A stretch of DNA of 64,000 nucleotides from Streptomyces davaonensis JCM 4913 (GTDB taxonomy: Bacteria; Actinomycetota; Actinomycetes; Streptomycetales; Streptomycetaceae), in contig NC_020504.1 in the NCBI RefSeq assembly GCF_000349325.1, forward strand, positions 868,001 to 932,000. Reading direction: 5' to 3'. Positions 30,172 to 38,130 of the stretch are shown piece after piece (position 1 is the stretch's first letter; the number at the start of each line of letters is the position of its first letter). The position numbers and the translations under genes were made by a program. The notes below the pieces were generated by a model that ran no database searches, was not told the DNA's origin, and was given only the letters and a program-made list of their open reading frames with translations.

Positions 30172-30723
30172 CTACTCCCGGCCGCCGAACGCCCAGTCGT
30201 GGACCTCGATGCCGGCATACCGGTCCTCGGTGAGGACGGCGCGTGCCGCGTCCGGGTCGGGGGCCCTGAGCAGTGCCGCGGTGCCGAGCCAGGTGGTGCC
30301 GTCGTCGGCCAGCAGAGGCCCATAGGCGATCAGTTCGTCCTGGTGGGACGCCGGCACGGTCAGGTCGGCAGGCCGGCCTGAGCCGAAGCCGAGCACGAGG
30401 AACCGGTCGCCTTCCGTGCGGCCGCCGGGGAAGTCCCACATCGTGCGTCCGAGCAGGTTGCGCCATCTGCGCAGCAGCACGTCCCGGTACACGCCCGCCT
30501 GGTAGTTGGGCTCGTCGAAGGCGAATGCGCGGGCCGTGGCGGCGTCGGGCAGATCGAGGATGTGCACACTGCCGGTCGGGGTGTCGCCGTCCGCCGCGAA
30601 AGTGGGCCCCCGGGCGATCATCTCGGCGGCGTACTGATCCATGTAGGACCAGTGCGCTTCGAGCAGTTCCTCACGCAGGCCGAGGGAGTCCGGTCGGTCG
30701 CGGTGGTAGCAGAAGTACTCCAT
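30172..30723 (-). CDS. YciI-like protein, duplicated domain
   Basis: 183 residues. Two YciI/DGPF-like ferredoxin-fold units occur in tandem: residues 1-95 (MEYFCYHRDRPDS, HWSYMDQYAAEMIARGPTF, GSVHILDLPDAATARAFA) and 105-183 (HQDELIAYGPLLADDGTTWLGTAALLRAPDPDAARAVL). The family is poorly understood; some members are small-molecule lyases or dehydratases. The ATG at 30723 and GTG at 30729 both follow GGAAGG; either may be used. Confidence 0.75.
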   Translation of the reverse strand: MEYFCYHRDRPDSLGLREELLEAHWSYMDQYAAEMIARGPTFAADGDTPTGSVHILDLPDAATARAFAFDEPNYQAGVYRDVLLRRWRNLLGRTMWDFPGGRTEGDRFLVLGFGSGRPADLTVPASHQDELIAYGPLLADDGTTWLGTAALLRAPDPDAARAVLTEDRYAGIEVHDWAFGGRE

Positions 30724-30890
30724 GGACACGGAGCCTTCCCCACGGCGGGCGGGGCCTCAACCGACTTTGGGCATGTCCTTGCGGAAAGCGGCGCACAGCG
30801 CCTCGACGTCATCGGCTGCGCTGCTGTGAACAATCCTGGGTCCGCATCCGTACTCCCACCGACGGCAACGACCTATGGGCAGGGGGACAT

Positions 30891-31343
30891 GTGGGCCGAG
30901 TGAGAGGCGGGGTCATCGTCGGGTGTCTGGCGGTCGCCCCACTCCTCGTCACGGGGTGCGGTGGCGGTGGCGCTGCCGACGAATCGGCCGGGGCTCCCAA
31001 GTCGGCCAAGGTGTCCGCCGCCCCGTCCGCCGGGGTCGTCGCTCCGGCCAAGGTCGAGGTGATCGCGGGTCTGACGGGCTGCAAGGCCAAGATCCGCATC
31101 GACGCGGACGAGCTGCGTCAGGGCCTGTGCCATACGAAGCAGGCCGACTACCTCATCACCACGTTCCCCGAGGAGGAGCTCAAGCAGACCTGGCTGGACT
31201 CGGCCGCCGTCTACGGCGGCACCTACCTGGTCGGCACCCGCTGGGTCCTCAGCGCGAAGCCCGAACTGCTCGGCTCCTTCCGCGAGAAGCTCGGCGGCAC
31301 GATCCAGGAGCTCCAGGGAATCGGGCCAAGTCCACAGTCGTAG
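30891..31343 (+). CDS. Small lipoprotein
   Basis: 150 residues from GTG 30891, which lies 4 bases after AGGGGG. The N-terminus has a charged VGRVRG, a hydrophobic segment (GVIVGCLAVAPLLV) and the lipobox LVTGC with Cys23 followed by a Gly/Ala/Ser-rich linker. The globular part contains two cysteines (GLTGCKAK, QGLCHT) likely to pair. It should be anchored to the outer face of the membrane. Its stop codon is immediately followed by the stop codon of the convergent lipoprotein gene. Function unknown. Confidence 0.74.
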   Translation: MGRVRGGVIVGCLAVAPLLVTGCGGGGAADESAGAPKSAKVSAAPSAGVVAPAKVEVIAGLTGCKAKIRIDADELRQGLCHTKQADYLITTFPEEELKQTWLDSAAVYGGTYLVGTRWVLSAKPELLGSFREKLGGTIQELQGIGPSPQS

Positions 31344-31814
31344 CTACTTGTCGGCCGGTTCGTACTCGGTGAGGACGTACAGGGCCTCGTCGTCGATCGC
31401 GTCCTCCAGCCAGTCCAGGGTGATCCTCTCCGGGTGGCCGTCGGCGGCGTAGTCGGCCTCCGCCTTGTCCGCGTTCTCCTCGCGGGCCTGGTCGAGTTCG
31501 GCCAGCAGGGCGCCGATGGTCGGTACTTGATCGGGGGACTGCTCGACCAGTCGGCGGGCGCTGTCGTCCAGGCCGACCGCCTTGGTCACCTCGCCGTTCT
31601 TGACCGTGATGCGGAACTTGCCGATCAGGGAGCGTTCGCCCTCGGTCGACTCCAGCGTGTACGTGTACGCGGCGGGTTCCTTCCAGGCCGCGCTGCTCGG
31701 CGTCGTACCGGCGTTCGCCCCGTCCTCATTGCCGCAGGCGACCGTGGTGGACAGGAGGGCCGCGCCGAGAACGGCGGCGGCAAGAGCGCGGGCACGCACG
31801 GGTGCGTGGGTCAT
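31344..31814 (-). CDS. DUF6174-like lipoprotein
   Basis: 156 residues from ATG 31814. A signal peptide with lipobox (AALLSTTVACG, Cys27) leads to a domain with YTYTLESTEGERSLIGKFRITV, VPTIGALLAELDQAREE and GHPERITLDWLEDAIDDEALY, matching an uncharacterised secreted family that I associate with DUF6174. The usual Cys in the ESSCGER-like motif is absent here (ESTEGER). It ends exactly where the convergent lipoprotein gene ends, with no base between. Confidence 0.74.
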   Translation of the reverse strand: MTHAPVRARALAAAVLGAALLSTTVACGNEDGANAGTTPSSAAWKEPAAYTYTLESTEGERSLIGKFRITVKNGEVTKAVGLDDSARRLVEQSPDQVPTIGALLAELDQAREENADKAEADYAADGHPERITLDWLEDAIDDEALYVLTEYEPADK

Positions 31815-31899
31815 GTGATCTGGTCCCTTCGACACGGTTACTGCTACGACGCCGGGCGGCGGCGGAACGTTCGGGCCGAAGGGACCGGTCACTCGCCGA

Positions 31900-32619
31900 T
31901 CAGTCGCGCGCCGCGCGCCGCCTGGTCAGCCACCAGGCGCCGGCGCCGAGGACGAGCACCGCGACGACCGCTCCTCCCGCGATCAGGCCCGTCGAGGAGT
32001 CGTCGTCCTCATCCGACGCTGTGTCGGCGGCCTGCGGAGTCGAGGTCGGCGTCGGTGCCGTGGACGCGGTGGCCGACGGGGTCGGTGTCGCGCTGGGCGT
32101 CGGGCTCTCGGTGATCGGGGTGGCGCCGGGAGCCGCCGCGCTCAGCTTCAGCAGCGGTGCCGGCTGCTCCAGTTCCGTTCCGCCGTCGGGCAGTTCGATC
32201 CATCGGGAGACCTCGCCGTCGCTGTAGGTCTCCACCGTCTTGAAGGCGATCTCCTTCGCGTCGGGCAGTTGACGGACCGTGATCTTGTGGATCGCGTCGA
32301 CGCCGGGCTTCAACGCGGGCCCTGCCAGGGAGTATCCGTCGTTCGTGGCCTTCAGCTCCCAGCCCTTCGGGGCCTCGTCGAGCTTCACGTCGTCCGGCGC
32401 GATGCCCTTGGGCAGGACGACGCGCAGTTCCTTGAAGCCCGCGCTGTCGGACTCGGCCTCCGAGGTGAAGGTCAGGGTGACGTTCTCCGCCAGGGCCTGG
32501 GCCGTGTCGGCCTCGACTTCCGCGTGGGCGGCGGCCGCTGAGACCGACGTGAGGGTGGCGGCAATGGCAGCGGCGGCTACGAGAGCGGCACGGCCTGCCT
32601 TGTTCCGGTGCGTGCGCAT
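31900..32619 (-). CDS. YcnI-family copper-associated membrane protein
   Basis: 239 residues. The signal peptide ends SVSAAAA and the mature protein begins His-Ala-Glu, the N-terminal copper-binding histidine typical of YcnI (DUF1775). The YcnI domain (about 30-165) includes RVVLPKGIAPDDVKLDEAP and KITVRQLPDAKEIAFKTVETYSDGEV. A Pro/Thr/Ser linker and one C-terminal transmembrane helix followed by RRRAARD anchor it. The ATG has AAGGAG upstream. The next gene downstream of its promoter codes for a histidine-containing membrane protein, a likely partner in copper handling. Confidence 0.88.
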   Translation of the reverse strand: MRTHRNKAGRAALVAAAAIAATLTSVSAAAAHAEVEADTAQALAENVTLTFTSEAESDSAGFKELRVVLPKGIAPDDVKLDEAPKGWELKATNDGYSLAGPALKPGVDAIHKITVRQLPDAKEIAFKTVETYSDGEVSRWIELPDGGTELEQPAPLLKLSAAAPGATPITESPTPSATPTPSATASTAPTPTSTPQAADTASDEDDDSSTGLIAGGAVVAVLVLGAGAWWLTRRRAARD

Positions 32620-32668
32620 GGAGCGCTCCTTGCTGGTGACGGCTGGTGGGCCAGCCGGGTATGGGGGG

Positions 32669-33271
32669 TCATCGCGGAACGGCGTGTCCCGGCGGCCCCC
32701 TGCGCACCAGCGCATGCTCCAACACACGTGCCCTCGCGGGGACCGCGAAGGCAGGCGCGAGACGTACGGCGGCGGGCGGCGCCGGAATTCCCCGCGGCGC
32801 CACCGGAGTTGTCATCCCCGCCAGCACCGCGGCGGCACACCGCCGTACCGCACGTGCCGTGTCCAGTGCCGCGTCCGCCCGCCACAGCAGCCAGGCCGCC
32901 GCCGTCGCGGCCAACAGGTGGGCCGCCGTCATGCCGGGGGCATGACCGACTGCGGTGTGTACGTGATGCGTGCCGCCCCGCAATCCGGTCAGGGCGGTGT
33001 GCAGGATCGCCTGCGCGGTGAGGGTGCACCCCATCACCAACGGCAGGGACAGGGAGCGGCAGCGCGCCGCCGGGAGGGCCAGGGCGAACTGAACCAGCGC
33101 GCCCACCGCCACCAGCTCCCAGGGAACAGGGCCGTCGGCGAGCGAATGATGCCCCAGCACGGCGAGCACATGCCCGACGAGGGCGAACAGCCCCGCGCGC
33201 ACGCAGACTTCGGCCCGACCGGGACGACCGCCCCGGCCGAAGGCCCCCGAACTCACCGCCTCATCCGGCAC
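32669..33271 (-). CDS. Hypothetical membrane protein linked to YcnI
   Basis: 200 residues with four or five hydrophobic segments and several histidines (GHVLAVLGHHSLADG, HTALTGLRGGTHHVHTAVGHAPGM). It ends 49 bases before the YcnI start, on the same strand, so the two are probably one transcript. The position and the histidine-rich loops suggest copper transport or delivery, which is inference; no domain is recognised. Confidence 0.7.
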   Translation of the reverse strand: MPDEAVSSGAFGRGGRPGRAEVCVRAGLFALVGHVLAVLGHHSLADGPVPWELVAVGALVQFALALPAARCRSLSLPLVMGCTLTAQAILHTALTGLRGGTHHVHTAVGHAPGMTAAHLLAATAAAWLLWRADAALDTARAVRRCAAAVLAGMTTPVAPRGIPAPPAAVRLAPAFAVPARARVLEHALVRRGPPGHAVPR

Positions 33272-33314
33272 AGTCGCCCATCATCCCCTCAACTGCCCCT
33301 CGCAGGCGATCCGT

Positions 33315-34232
33315 TCACCAGTGCTCACCGCGGGGCGGATGCGTCGGAAGACCCAGTCCCGTGAGCCACAGCTCGCCGTGGTCGCCCGCGCTGATGTCGA
33401 GGGCCCGTAGCTCGTCCACGCAGGTGGCCTTGCGGGCACGGCACTCGGCGATGGCGAGTTCGGCGATCAGGCGGGGCGCGTCCTCGTCCGTCTCCGGCAG
33501 CCTGGTACGCCACCATTGGTGCTCGTCCTGGATGCGCCAGCCGCGCTCACGCATCTGCGCCTGCCGTTCCCCGGTCTGCTCGGCGCCCCGGTCGTCGATG
33601 GCGACGGCCAGTTCCTGGCCCTCGTCGTCCGGCGAGTACGACACGATCATGCTGCGGCCCCAGTCGCGGGCGGTCCACAACTTGAAGCCGATCCAGTCCC
33701 CCGGGGACTGCACGGGATAGTGCTCCACCCAGGAGGCGAGCATCAGCTCAAGGCCCGTGACCGCGTGCTCCCAACCGCTCACGACGATCGTGCCGTTGTA
33801 CGTCCATGACGTGGCGAAGCCGGGGCCCTTGCGGTCGAGCTGCCACAGGTAGGGCAGCGCGTCGAAGGCGTGCGGCTCGCCCTTCTCCCCCGGATGCGTG
33901 CGGTCGAAGGTCTGCCACTCGGCGCGCTCGAACTCGTCGGCGTCGTACGCCGTCAGCACGGCCTGGTCGTGGTCGCCTGACAGCTGGAGGATCCGCTCCC
34001 GGGTGCACCAGCGCACCCGCGGTCCCGCGACGCCACCGCCGAGGAGAGTGGGCGCGCCGATGCGTCCCACGATCTCCTCGTACACCGGGCGCAGGGCCTC
34101 GCGGCGGGCGACGCGACCGGCGTCTGCCGGGTAGGTCAGGACGGGGACCGGGTCCGTGGCGAGGCTCCCGGAGAAGAGGGCCTGCGCGAGGTCACCGGCC
34201 GTCGGAGCGGGGTCGGTTGTGCTGCTGGTCAT
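33315..34232 (-). CDS. Hypothetical protein (305 aa)
   Basis: Soluble protein beginning at ATG 34232 (or 34241). Visible segments are LAQALFSGSLATDPVPVLTYP, WCTRERILQLSGDHDQAVLTAYD, FATSWTYNGTIVVSGWEHAV and ARDWGRSMIVSYSPDDEGQELAV. There is no signal peptide, P-loop or metal motif that I recognise. Codon use is normal. It lies between the copper pair and the iron ABC importer, on the same strand as both, but with gaps of 44-54 bases. Confidence 0.65.
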   Translation of the reverse strand: MTSSTTDPAPTAGDLAQALFSGSLATDPVPVLTYPADAGRVARREALRPVYEEIVGRIGAPTLLGGGVAGPRVRWCTRERILQLSGDHDQAVLTAYDADEFERAEWQTFDRTHPGEKGEPHAFDALPYLWQLDRKGPGFATSWTYNGTIVVSGWEHAVTGLELMLASWVEHYPVQSPGDWIGFKLWTARDWGRSMIVSYSPDDEGQELAVAIDDRGAEQTGERQAQMRERGWRIQDEHQWWRTRLPETDEDAPRLIAELAIAECRARKATCVDELRALDISAGDHGELWLTGLGLPTHPPRGEHW

Positions 34233-34286
34233 GGCGGCCATCGTCGCAGACGCCCGGGCAGGCCCCGGTTCAGGGACGGGGTCCGC

Positions 34287-35327
34287 TCAAGGATGCAGCA
34301 CCGCCTCCCCGTTGACGCGGATCCCGGTCCGTTCCCCAGGTCGTACGGCGACCGGCCCCGCCGCGCGGATGTCCACCGGATCCGCCAGTCCCTCGACCGT
34401 CACGGTGATCATCGCGTCGTGGCCGTAGAAGCGGACGTCGGTGACGGTGCCGTGGGCCACGGCGGAGGCGGGCTCGGCCAGTTGGAGTTGTTCCGGGCGC
34501 AGCAGCACCGTGCCGGTGCCGGGGCCCGTGTCCTCGGCGAGCGGGACCGGGCCGAGGGCGGTTTCAGCGGTGCCGTTGGTCCGGGCGGTGGCGGGCAGGA
34601 GGACGGCGTCGCCGACGAAGCCCGCGACCCACGGGTCGGCCGGGCGGCGGTAGAGCTGTTGCGGGGTGTCGCACTGGGCGACGCGGCCCTCGCGGACGAC
34701 CGCCACGACGTCGGCCGTGGACAGGGCCTCCTGCTGGTCGTGGGTGACCAGGACCGCGGTGGCACCACTGTGGCTCAGGGCCGCGCGGACATCGGCGCGG
34801 ACGCCCGAACGCAGGGCGCTGTCGAGGGCGTTGAAGGGCTCGTCCAGCAGGACCAGCGCCGGGCGGGGCGCCAAGGCGCGGGCAAGGGCGACGCGTTGCT
34901 GCTGGCCGCCGGAGAGCTCATGGGGCATGCGCTCGCCGTAGCCGGACAGGCCCACCAGCTCCAGCATCTCGTCCGTACGGCGGCGGCGCTCGGCGCGGTC
35001 CACGCCCTTGAGTCCGAAGGCGACGTTCCGGTCGACCCTCAAGTGCGGGAACAGCGCGCCCTCCTGGGGCACGATGCCGATGCGGCGGCGCTCGGGCGGC
35101 ACCTGGACTCCCGGTCCGGACAGGACGTGTTCGCCGAGGGTGACGCTGCCCGCGTCGGCGCGCAGGAAGCCCGCGATGATCCGCAGCAGTGTGGTCTTGC
35201 CGCAGCCCGAGGGGCCGAGCACGGCGGCCAGGGCGCCGCCGGGGACGGTGAGTTCGAGGCCGTCGAGGACCGGCGGGCCCTCGGCGCCGTAGGACTTGGT
35301 CAGTTTCTCGATGCGCAGGTCGCTCAT
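34287..35327 (-). CDS. Ferric-iron ABC transporter ATP-binding protein
   Basis: 346 residues. The ATPase domain (about 1-235) has Walker A LGPSGCGKTTLLRI, Q-loop IVPQEGALFPHL, signature LSGGQQQRVALARAL and Walker B LVLLDEPFNALD. The C-terminal TOBE-like regulatory domain (about 240-346) includes LLRPEQLQLAE and VRFYGHDAMITV. This is the FbpC/FutC pattern. The ATG overlaps the stop of the permease gene (ATGA), so the genes are coupled. With the permease and the lipoprotein it forms a complete importer, last in the operon. Confidence 0.9.
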   Translation of the reverse strand: MSDLRIEKLTKSYGAEGPPVLDGLELTVPGGALAAVLGPSGCGKTTLLRIIAGFLRADAGSVTLGEHVLSGPGVQVPPERRRIGIVPQEGALFPHLRVDRNVAFGLKGVDRAERRRRTDEMLELVGLSGYGERMPHELSGGQQQRVALARALAPRPALVLLDEPFNALDSALRSGVRADVRAALSHSGATAVLVTHDQQEALSTADVVAVVREGRVAQCDTPQQLYRRPADPWVAGFVGDAVLLPATARTNGTAETALGPVPLAEDTGPGTGTVLLRPEQLQLAEPASAVAHGTVTDVRFYGHDAMITVTVEGLADPVDIRAAGPVAVRPGERTGIRVNGEAVLHP

Positions 35328-36895
35328 GTGCGGTGCCTCCCGAGGAGGTAGGAGGGGATGGCGGCCAGCAGGATCAGGGCGGCTGCGTAGGGGGCCGCCG
35401 CGGCGTAGGAGGCGGTGCCGGTCTCGGTCCACAGGCGGGTGGCGAGGGTGTCCATGCCGGTGGGGCGGAGCAGGAGGGTGGCGGGGAGTTCCTTCATGCA
35501 GACCACGAAGGTCAGCGCGGCGCCCGCCGCGACGCCGGGTGCCGCCAGGGGCACGGTGACCTCGCGCAGGACCTGCCAGGGCCGGCGGCCCAGGGAGCGG
35601 GCCACGTCCTCCAGGACGGGCGGGGCCTGGAGGACGGCGGCGCGGGTGGCGGCGACCGCGACGGGCAGGAACAGCACCGCGTACGCGGCCACCAGCAGCG
35701 GGAGTTCCTGGTACACGGGGTGGGCATAGCGCACCGCGAAGAAGACCAGGGACAGGGCGACAGTGATGCCGGGCAGGGCGTGGCCCGCGTAGGCGGCCTG
35801 TTCCAGCAGATGGGCGGTGCGGCCCCGGTGGCGGGCCGCGATCACGCCGATGGGCACGGCGAGCACGGTGGTCAGCGCGGCGCCGGCGGCGGCGACGCCG
35901 AGGGTGGTGGTGGCGGTCTCGGTGAGGCGGGCGGGGTCCCAGGTCGCGGAGTTGCCGACGGCGAGCCAGTAGCCGAGCGTGGCGAGCGGGAAGGCGACGG
36001 CGGCGGCCGTGACGGCGGCGCACCAACCGAGCGCCGGGGTCGTCCACTTGCCCAGCCGGGTGGGGTCCGCGGGGCGGGCGGTGCCGGTGCCGGTGCGGGC
36101 GTACCCGGCGCGGCCCCGGGTACGTGCCTCGGCGGCGACCAGGGCCACGGTGAGCACTACGAGGACGACGCTCAGCGCGGCGGCCGGGGTCCGGTCGAAG
36201 GACGACCGGTAGGAGGTGTAGATGCCGCGGGTGAAGGTGTCGTACCGCATCAGTGAGACCGCGCCGAAGTCGGAGAGCACGTACAGGGCCACCAGGACCG
36301 CTCCGCCCGCGGCGGCGGGGCGCAGTTGCGGGAGGGTGACGCGCCAGAAGGTGCGCAGGGGGCCGAGGCCGAGGGAGCGGGCGGCCTCCTCCTGGGCGGG
36401 GTCGGTGCGGCGCAGGGCCGCGGCGACGGGCAGATGGACGTACGGGAAGCTCACCAGGGTCAGGGAGAGGGCCGCGCCCGTGAACCCGGTGAGCTCCGGG
36501 ACCGCCGACAGCCAGGCGAAGGCGGCGACGTAGCTCGGCACGGCGAGCGGCAGGGTGACCAGTACGGCCCAGCCGCGGGCCCACGGCAGGTTCGTCCGGG
36601 TGGTCAGCCAGGCCAGGGAGATGCCGAGGACCACAGAGGCCGTGACGACGACCGCCGCCAGCGCGACGCTGTGGCCGAGCAGTTCGGCGGCGCGGTCAGT
36701 GGTGACGATGTCCCAGGCGTAGCCCGGCCCGTGTTCCAGGGCGCGGACGCAGAGGTAGACCAGGGGCAGCAGCGCGAAGGCCGCGGCCACCGCAGCCGGC
36801 AAGGCCAGCGTCCACGGGATCCGCCCGGCCCGCCGGAGCCGTGCGGCCGGGCGAGGGCCGGGGTCCTTCCTCGCCGACGGTTGCGTCGTCACCAT
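35324..36895 (-). CDS. Ferric-iron ABC transporter permease (fused double permease)
   Basis: 523 residues with about twelve transmembrane helices: two BPD_transp_1 domains in one chain, as in FbpB/SfuB. EAA-type loops are visible in each half: EEAARSLGLGPLRTFWRVTLPQLRPA and LEDVARSLGRRPWQVLREVTVPLAAPG. It forms the membrane channel of a ferric iron importer that takes iron from the downstream-facing lipoprotein. The start at ATG 36895 is 11 bases after the lipoprotein gene ends. Confidence 0.91.
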   Translation of the reverse strand: MVTTQPSARKDPGPRPAARLRRAGRIPWTLALPAAVAAAFALLPLVYLCVRALEHGPGYAWDIVTTDRAAELLGHSVALAAVVVTASVVLGISLAWLTTRTNLPWARGWAVLVTLPLAVPSYVAAFAWLSAVPELTGFTGAALSLTLVSFPYVHLPVAAALRRTDPAQEEAARSLGLGPLRTFWRVTLPQLRPAAAGGAVLVALYVLSDFGAVSLMRYDTFTRGIYTSYRSSFDRTPAAALSVVLVVLTVALVAAEARTRGRAGYARTGTGTARPADPTRLGKWTTPALGWCAAVTAAAVAFPLATLGYWLAVGNSATWDPARLTETATTTLGVAAAGAALTTVLAVPIGVIAARHRGRTAHLLEQAAYAGHALPGITVALSLVFFAVRYAHPVYQELPLLVAAYAVLFLPVAVAATRAAVLQAPPVLEDVARSLGRRPWQVLREVTVPLAAPGVAAGAALTFVVCMKELPATLLLRPTGMDTLATRLWTETGTASYAAAAPYAAALILLAAIPSYLLGRHRT

Positions 36896-36906
36896 GACCG
36901 GGCGCC

Positions 36907-37926
36907 TCAGACCAGTCCGGTTTCCTGGAGCATGGCCAGGGTTTCCTTCAGGGAGTCGAGCTCTCCGAGGTTGATCTTCGGTGCCTGGAGCGAGTCGAGC
37001 GCGGTCAGGCCCTTCACCGGTGCGACGCCCTCGATCAGCGGGTACTCGAAGGTCTCCTCGGCGAAGTAGGTCTGGGCCTCCTGGCCGAGCAGGAAGTCGG
37101 CGGCCTTCTGGGCGTAGCCGGCCTCCTTGGCGTCGGCGCCCTTGAGCAGGCCCACTCCGGCGACGTTGACGAGACCGCCCGGGTCGCCGCCGGGCAGGAA
37201 GTGGAGTTTGGCGGTGAGCTTGTCCTCGCCCTCCTCGGCGGCCTTCTCGTACCAGTAGTAGTGGTTGATCAGACCGGTGGCGACCTCCCCGGAGTCCACG
37301 GCCTCCAGGATGTCGATGTTGCTCTCGTACGTCTTCGGGGAGTTGGCCTTGAAGTCCTTCAGCCACTCGCGGGCGGCGTCGTCGCCCTCGAGGACCCGCA
37401 TGCCGGTGACGAAGGCCTGGAAGGAGGCGTTGTTCGGGGCGAACCCGACCTTGCCCTTCCACTCCGGGTCGGTCAGGTCGTGGACGCTGTCCGGCGGGGT
37501 GGGGACCTTCTCCGGGTTGTACGCCAGGACCCGGACGCGTCCGGAGACGCCGACCCAGTCGCCCTCGCCGCCCCGGTAGGCCTCATCGACCTTTTCCAGC
37601 GTCGGCTGCGGAAGCGCCTTCAGCGCGCCCTCCTTCGACAGGGCGCCGAGCGCTCCGGCGTCCTGGGAGAAGAACAGCGCCGCCTCGGTCTTGTCGCCCT
37701 CCTCCAGGATCTGGGCGGCGAGTTCGGCGCTGTCGCCGTAGCGCACCTCGACGTTGGCGTCGAGCTCCTCCTCCAGCTTGTCCAGCAGCGGGTCGACCAG
37801 GTCCTCGTTGCGGCCGGAGTAGATGACCAGGTCGGCGGGCTCGTCGCTGCACGCGGCGAGGGCCGGCGCGAGCAGTCCGAGCGCGAGGGCGGGGACGGAG
37901 AGACGGCGGACCATGGAGCGTCGCAT
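36907..37926 (-). CDS. Iron ABC transporter substrate-binding lipoprotein
   Basis: 339 residues. A signal peptide with lipobox (LGLLAPALAACSD, Cys26) is followed by an Fbp-type periplasmic-binding fold: DLVIYSGRNEDLVDPLLDKL, FSQDAGALGALSKEG, VGVSGRVRVLAYNPEKV, and the tyrosines of LINHYYWYEKAA that bind ferric iron in FbpA relatives. The ATG has GGAAGG upstream. It is the first gene of the importer operon, and an iron box lies about 50 bases upstream (37975-37993), so expression should rise when iron is low. Confidence 0.92.
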   Translation of the reverse strand: MRRSMVRRLSVPALALGLLAPALAACSDEPADLVIYSGRNEDLVDPLLDKLEEELDANVEVRYGDSAELAAQILEEGDKTEAALFFSQDAGALGALSKEGALKALPQPTLEKVDEAYRGGEGDWVGVSGRVRVLAYNPEKVPTPPDSVHDLTDPEWKGKVGFAPNNASFQAFVTGMRVLEGDDAAREWLKDFKANSPKTYESNIDILEAVDSGEVATGLINHYYWYEKAAEEGEDKLTAKLHFLPGGDPGGLVNVAGVGLLKGADAKEAGYAQKAADFLLGQEAQTYFAEETFEYPLIEGVAPVKGLTALDSLQAPKINLGELDSLKETLAMLQETGLV

Positions 37927-37974
37927 GCGAGGCCTTCCTGAACAGTGGCTCACCAGCTGTGAACGAGCCATGAA

Positions 37975-37993
37975 TAAGGTAAAGCTAACCTCA
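37975..37993. promoter_or_regulatory. Iron box (DmdR/IdeR-type) for the importer operon
   Basis: TAAGGTAAAGCTAACCTCA matches the IdeR/DmdR consensus TTAGGTTAGGCTAACCTAA at most positions, on the side of the importer operon (48 bases before its ATG). In Streptomyces DmdR1 binds such sites with Fe(II) and represses iron-uptake genes. Confidence 0.8.
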
Positions 37994-38102
37994 CCGTCAA
38001 GAACGGCTTGATAACGGGCGATGTTCGGCTTGCATCGCATGCATCCATGCGCCGTCCATGCATCGGCTGTGCAGTACCTGTGATGGACCCGCGTCTTTCC
38101 TT

Positions 38103-38121
38103 TTAGGTAAGGCAAACCTAA
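38103..38121. promoter_or_regulatory. Iron box (DmdR/IdeR-type) for the fusion-enzyme gene
   Basis: TTAGGTAAGGCAAACCTAA matches the DmdR/IdeR 19-bp consensus with only a few central differences. It overlaps a TAATAT -10 hexamer (38119-38124) that lies 6 bases before the GTG at 38131, so this is probably a leaderless transcript whose promoter is occluded by iron-bound DmdR. Together with the box at 37975 it makes the divergent region a two-way iron switch. Confidence 0.88.
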
Positions 38122-38130
38122 TATACGCCT

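Noticed and set aside
37994..38102. Repeated GCATGCATC-type words between the two iron boxes
   Set aside because: The words overlap irregularly and do not form a consistent palindrome or spaced repeat.
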